Shown in pieces: positions 60,238 to 64,000 of a stretch of 64,000 bases of DNA. The notes under the pieces are model-generated. The model worked only from the letters and a program-made list of their open reading frames with translations, did not search any database and was not told the DNA's origin. Origin of the DNA: Alphaproteobacteria bacterium (GTDB lineage Bacteria > Myxococcota_A > UBA796 > GCA-2862545). Both the position numbers and the translations under genes were made by a program. The first letter of the stretch is position 1. The number at the start of each line of letters is the position of its first letter. The stretch spans positions 1-64,000 of the forward strand of contig JACKEQ010000004.1 in the NCBI GenBank assembly GCA_020632885.1, written 5' to 3'.

Positions 60238-62447
60238 CCCTGCACGTCGTCGGCGTGCGCCACCACAGCCCCGCGTGCGCCGCCCTCGTGCGCGACACGC
60301 TCCGCGCGGTGCGCCCGCGCTGGGTGCTCGTGGAGGGTCCGGCCGACTTCAATCCGCGGATGGGCGAGCTGCTGCTCGGCCACACCCCGCCCGTGGCGCT
60401 GTTCAGCTTCCACTTCGCGGACGACCGGCGCCACGCGAGCTGGGCCCCCTTCTGCGTCTACTCGCCCGAGTGGATCGCGCTCCACGAGGGCTCGGCGCTC
60501 GGTGCCGACGTACGGTTCGTCGACCTCCCCGCCTGGGACCACGGGATGGACGGCCTCGAGAACCGCTATGCGGACGGTCCCCTGGCCGATCCCGACGTCG
60601 CGCTCGCCGAAGCGCTCGGCGAGCAGGGCACCGACGCCGCCTGGGATGTCGCGTTCGAGCTGCCGCCGCCGGATGGGCTGCAGGAGCGCCTCACCACGTA
60701 CTTCCGTGGGCTCCGCGAGCGCATGCCGGCCTCGGCGTCGGACCTGCGGCGCGAGGCGTACATGGCGCGCTGGGTGCGCTGGGCGCTCGGGCAGGGAGGT
60801 GAGGTCGTCGTCGTGTGCGGGGGCTTCCACGCGCCCGTGCTGGAGGGGCTCACGCCGGACCCCGAGGCCGGGGAGCCCGAGGTGCCGGCCCCCACGACCG
60901 ACCGCAGCGCGACCTGGCTCATCCCGTACGACGAGCGCCGCCTCGACAGCTTCGCGGGCTACGCGTCCGGGATGCCCTCCCCCGCCTGGTACCGATGGGT
61001 GTGGACGGAGGGCGTCGAGCGTGCGGGTCCGCGGGGGCTGGAGGCCACCGCGACGGGCCTGCGGGCGCGCGGGCAGGTCGTGAGCGTCGCCGACACCGTG
61101 GCTGCCTGGACCCAGGCCACCGCCCTCGCGCGGGTCCGGGGCCACAGGGCGGTCGCCCGCGTGGACCTGCTCGACGCCGTGGTGTCGACCTGGGTGAAGG
61201 AGGCCCTGCCGGCCCCGGTGCCGTGGAGCGCGCGCACCGCGCTCCGACCGGGCACCCACCCCGTGCTGGTCGAGCTCGTCGCGCGCCTCTCGGGCGACCT
61301 GCGGGGCACCCTGCACCCCGACACACCCCTCCCGCCCCTCGTGCACCACGTGGAGGCCGTGCGCAGGCAGCACGACCTGCAGGCGGCAGCGGCTCCGCGC
61401 ACCCTCACCCTGCGCCGGGGCGACCCCCGCCACGAAGAGCGCCGCCTGGCCCTCGAGCGCCTCGTGCTGCTCGGCGTGGCCGGCATCACCCGCGCGGCCC
61501 GGGAGCCCACGTTCGTCATCCAGGACGACCCCATGGGCCCGACGTCCGTGCTGGAGGCGGCGGCCTACGGCCCCACCCTCGAGGACGCTGCGCTCGCGAA
61601 GCTGGAGGAGCGGGCCCGGGAGGCAGAGGGCTTCGTCGCGCTGGTCGCCGTGCTGGAGGCGTCCGTGCGCACGGGCCTCCCGGGGCTCTCGGCCCGCGCG
61701 CTGGCCGATCTGGACGCGGTGGCTCGAGAGGAGCATCGGCTCGACGTGCTGGGTGACGGCCTGCACGGCCTGCTCGGGGTGGTCCGGCACGGTGGGCTCT
61801 CGGACGCAGATCGTGCCGCGGTGGCCGTCCTGGTGGACACCAGCCTGGACCGTGGGCTCTGGCTCGTGGAGGGTGTGCAGGGCCAGGGGCCCGTGGATCT
61901 CGGCAGGGTCGCCGCCGTCCAGGCCCTGCGGGACGCCGCCATGGGCGGGGTCACCGTGGATCCGGACCGCGTGCGCGGGGTCTTCGAGCGGGTGGCCGAC
62001 GATCCCGCCGCCCCCCTCGACCTCCGGGGCTCGGCGCTCGGTGCGCTGGCCAGCCTGGGTCACCTCACGGCGGACGGGGGCGCCGACCGCGCGTCGGCCG
62101 TGCTCGCCGCGGTCGAGCCCACCCGGCTGGGCGACTACCTGGCCGGCCTCCTGCGGCTCGCGCGCGAGGTGCTCTCCGATGGCGAGGGCCTGCTGCGCGC
62201 CGTCGACGCGTCCCTCGCCGCCATGGACGAGGTGGCCTTCCTCGCCGCCCTGCCGTCCCTCCGGGTCGCCTTCCACCAGCTCCCCACGCGCGAGCGGGCG
62301 GACGTCGGCCGATCGGTCGCGGCCCTCCATGGCCGCGTGGGGGCACGGCTCACCGCAAGGCTCGCCCACGACCCCGCCCTGGTCGCGCGAGGCATGGCGC
62401 TCGAGGCCCTCGCCGAGGCCTGGCGCGCCCACCTGGGGGTCCCGTGA
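60234..62447 (+). CDS. yehM: DUF5682 protein (YehM type) with TraB/TIKI-like N-terminal motifs
   Basis: This 737-residue protein opens VVGVRHHSPAC (H10-H11), then RPRWVLVEGPADF (Glu34) and later VVCGGFHAPVLEG (His199). The H...E...GxxH layout resembles TraB/PrgY and TIKI-type metal-dependent hydrolases, which suggests an enzymatic effector; this is a pattern-level inference. From about 300 the sequence becomes helical repeats rich in Leu and Arg. DUF5682 proteins accompany MoxR, VWA and SWIM genes in many bacteria. It overlaps the neighbours by ATGA and GTGA. Confidence 0.87.
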   Translation: MTLHVVGVRHHSPACAALVRDTLRAVRPRWVLVEGPADFNPRMGELLLGHTPPVALFSFHFADDRRHASWAPFCVYSPEWIALHEGSALGADVRFVDLPAWDHGMDGLENRYADGPLADPDVALAEALGEQGTDAAWDVAFELPPPDGLQERLTTYFRGLRERMPASASDLRREAYMARWVRWALGQGGEVVVVCGGFHAPVLEGLTPDPEAGEPEVPAPTTDRSATWLIPYDERRLDSFAGYASGMPSPAWYRWVWTEGVERAGPRGLEATATGLRARGQVVSVADTVAAWTQATALARVRGHRAVARVDLLDAVVSTWVKEALPAPVPWSARTALRPGTHPVLVELVARLSGDLRGTLHPDTPLPPLVHHVEAVRRQHDLQAAAAPRTLTLRRGDPRHEERRLALERLVLLGVAGITRAAREPTFVIQDDPMGPTSVLEAAAYGPTLEDAALAKLEERAREAEGFVALVAVLEASVRTGLPGLSARALADLDAVAREEHRLDVLGDGLHGLLGVVRHGGLSDADRAAVAVLVDTSLDRGLWLVEGVQGQGPVDLGRVAAVQALRDAAMGGVTVDPDRVRGVFERVADDPAAPLDLRGSALGALASLGHLTADGGADRASAVLAAVEPTRLGDYLAGLLRLAREVLSDGEGLLRAVDASLAAMDEVAFLAALPSLRVAFHQLPTRERADVGRSVAALHGRVGARLTARLAHDPALVARGMALEALAEAWRAHLGVP

Positions 62448-63565
62448 CCGACCCTCTCGCGCGGTGGCGCCTCGTGCTCGGAGAGGCCGGCCAGGCCGGG
62501 CTGGGAGCCACCCTGGGTCCCGACGCCGCCCGGATGGACGCGGCCCTCCACTGGCTGTACGGCCGTGAGCCCGGCGAGGGCGGGGGTGCCGCACAGGGGC
62601 CGCGCCAGGCGGGCGACGGCCCCTCGCAGCTCACCGTCCCGGACTGGATCAACGAGGTCCACACGCTCTTCCCGAAGGAGACCATCGAGCGCCTCGAGAA
62701 GGACGCGGTGGAGACGTACGGCATCGCGGAGGTGGTGACCGACCCCGCCGTGCTCGAGCGCGCCGAGCCCAACCCGGCCCTGCTCCGCGCGGTGCTGCAG
62801 ACCAAGCACCTCATGGACGAGCGCCTGCTCGCGGCGGCCCGGACGCTCGTGAAGAAGGTCGTGCAGCAGCTCGTGGACGAGCTCGCCGAGGAGGTGCGCA
62901 CGCCGCTCCACGGCCTGGTCGCCCGGGACCGCTCGTCCCGCTTCGCCCGGGGGCCGCTGGACCTCCGGCGCACCCTCCGGGGCAACCTGAAGAACGTCGA
63001 CCGCCAGTCGGGTCAGCTCGTCGTCGATCGCACCTGGTTCTTCGAGCGCCGCACCCGCCGGCTCGACACGTGGCAGATCCTCGTGGTGGTCGACCAGTCC
63101 GGGTCCATGCTGGACTCCACGATCCACGCGGCCGTCACGGCCTCCATCCTCGCCGGGCTGCCCGGGATCCGTAGCCACCTCATCGCCTTCGACACCGAGG
63201 TGGTCGACCTCTCGAGCGACGTCCGCGCCCCCGTCCAGACGCTGATGAGCGTGCAGCTCGGGGGCGGCACCTACATCGCGAAGGCCGTGGAGTACGCCGC
63301 GGGGCTCGTCCAGGCGCCTTCCCGCGCCATCCTGGTCCTCATCACGGACTTCTTCGAGGGCGACACCCCGGGCCGGCTGGAGCGCATCGTGGGCGACCTC
63401 GTGGCCCAGGGCACCCTCGTGCTCGGGCTGGCGGCCCTCGACCGGGAGTGCGTGCCCGCGTACGACCGCGAGCTCGCGGGGCGGCTGGTGAAGCGCGGCG
63501 CCCACGTGGGCGCGATGACGCCCGGGCAGCTCGCCACCTGGATCGCCGAGAGGATCCGCCGGTGA
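62444..63565 (+). CDS. yehP: VWA domain protein (YehP type)
   Basis: This 373-residue protein has a helical N-terminal half (about 60-200) with an FPKETIERLEKDAVE stretch, then a von Willebrand A domain starting at WQILVVVDQSGSM with the MIDAS motif D217-Q-S219-G-S221, a GGGTYIAKAV threonine loop and VLITDFFEG aspartate, so the metal site is complete. VWA proteins are the usual adaptors of MoxR ATPases. GTG 62444 overlaps the previous stop (GTGA); its own stop overlaps the SWIM gene start (GTGA). Confidence 0.93.
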   Translation: MTDPLARWRLVLGEAGQAGLGATLGPDAARMDAALHWLYGREPGEGGGAAQGPRQAGDGPSQLTVPDWINEVHTLFPKETIERLEKDAVETYGIAEVVTDPAVLERAEPNPALLRAVLQTKHLMDERLLAAARTLVKKVVQQLVDELAEEVRTPLHGLVARDRSSRFARGPLDLRRTLRGNLKNVDRQSGQLVVDRTWFFERRTRRLDTWQILVVVDQSGSMLDSTIHAAVTASILAGLPGIRSHLIAFDTEVVDLSSDVRAPVQTLMSVQLGGGTYIAKAVEYAAGLVQAPSRAILVLITDFFEGDTPGRLERIVGDLVAQGTLVLGLAALDRECVPAYDRELAGRLVKRGAHVGAMTPGQLATWIAERIRR

Positions 63566-64000
63566 GGTCCGACCTCCTCGCCCTGGACGACGACGCGCTG
63601 GCCACGCTGGCCAACCGCGGCCTCGTGAAGCGCGCCCGCAAGGAGGTCGACCGCGGCGACGGTCCGTCCCTGACGGCCGACGGCGAGACCGTGGTGGCCA
63701 CCTTCGCGGACGGCACCGTCACCACCCTCCCGCCCGGCGTGGCCCTCCAGCACGCACCGTGTTCCTGCGGGGCCTCCGCGGTCTGCAGGCACCGTGTGGC
63801 CACCGTGATGGCGGCACGCGCGGCCGGGGGCCCCGAGACGTCCGTGCAGGTGGGCCTCCCACCCCTCGACATCGACGACGACGCGCTGCTGGCGCGCCTC
63901 GGGCGCCGGCTGCTCACGAAGGCCGAGCGCCTCCGCGACGCCGGGGTCACGGCCACCGTCCGCACGACGAGCCCGCCCGAGGTGCTGCTGCCCACGTGCA
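63562..64000 (+). CDS. yehQ: SWIM zinc-finger protein (YehQ type), 3' end cut by the window
   Basis: GTG 63562 lies in a GTGA overlap with the VWA gene. The 146 residues present contain CSCGASAVCRHRVATVMA, a CxC...CxH SWIM zinc finger as found in MuDR-type and Sws1-like proteins, preceded by an N-terminal segment (LANRGLVKRARKEV) that recurs at the start of SWIM/YehQ-like proteins. The frame runs past base 64000. SWIM domains contact DNA or proteins; here it completes the WGR, MoxR, DUF5682, VWA, SWIM set. Confidence 0.85.
   Translation, partial: MRSDLLALDDDALATLANRGLVKRARKEVDRGDGPSLTADGETVVATFADGTVTTLPPGVALQHAPCSCGASAVCRHRVATVMAARAAGGPETSVQVGLPPLDIDDDALLARLGRRLLTKAERLRDAGVTATVRTTSPPEVLLPTC

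Overview
The window is about 64 kb of very GC-rich, very gene-dense DNA. It has no rRNA or tRNA that I can see, no CRISPR array, and no insertion sequence or integrase. The gene set suggests a Gram-negative bacterium: PBP1C with alpha-2-macroglobulin, several lipoproteins with lipobox cysteines, and a GspC-like PDZ protein. Three eukaryote-type Ser/Thr kinases, an orphan sigma factor, a GldF-GldG fusion and a fused acyl-CoA mutase point towards an uncultured Myxococcota / former Deltaproteobacteria-type lineage. That placement is an inference from gene content. The same high-GC coding bias in nearly every gene argues against a recently acquired island. The longest gene-free stretch is about 180 bp (34617-34797).

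Layout. 1-12451 (+): a three-gene envelope operon, made of a truncated giant secreted beta-sandwich protein, an alpha-2-macroglobulin without the thioester motif, and pbpC. 12458-18649: a metallopeptidase/beta-propeller protein, hexose-6-phosphate mutarotase, D-Ala-D-Ala dipeptidase, glycogen synthase and a small membrane protein. 18712-22071 (-): a regulatory operon with two paralogous helical-repeat proteins flanking a sigma factor, a 48-codon membrane micro-ORF and a soluble Ser/Thr kinase. 22161-33062: SDR plus tail-anchored kinase, AtuA-like protein, small lipoprotein, GNAT plus an unknown gene with a probable frameshift, an EAD-like/TM/SH3-like protein, M20 amidohydrolase, Nramp-like transporter, and an aspartoacylase-like protein apparently fused to a DUF1232-like protein. 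33069-45126: surface lipoprotein, IcmF with a coupled small ORF, glycine-rich lipoprotein, START-like protein, a Cache-domain kinase, then a zinc-ribbon / PDZ / DnaJ-like run. 45130-55534: TatD, a proline-rich tail-anchored protein, allantoinase-like PuuE, a GldA / GldFG / DUF4340 transporter operon running on into an SDR and an unknown protein, then a MarR regulator with a SRPBCC protein.

55639-64000 (+) is the most striking locus: a tightly overlapping series of WGR-DUF4132 protein, MoxR AAA+ ATPase, DUF5682 protein, VWA protein and SWIM zinc-finger protein (cut by the window end). It has the same composition and order as the uncharacterised E. coli yehI-yehL-yehM-yehP-yehQ genes as I recall them. 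A MoxR/VWA chaperone pair combined with a nucleic-acid-type WGR protein, a SWIM protein and a possible TraB/TIKI-like enzyme looks like a multi-component NTP-dependent stress or conflict system. A divergent MarR gene and an inverted repeat in the shared promoter suggest it is regulated.

Start codons are often GTG, sometimes TTG, and many gene pairs overlap by ATGA, GTGA, TTGA or TGATG. A TANNNT-type hexamer (TATGCT, TACGCT, TAGGCT, TAGCAT) recurs 4-28 nt upstream of many operon-leading genes and probably represents the -10 box; in two cases it sits so close to the start that a leaderless mRNA is expected.
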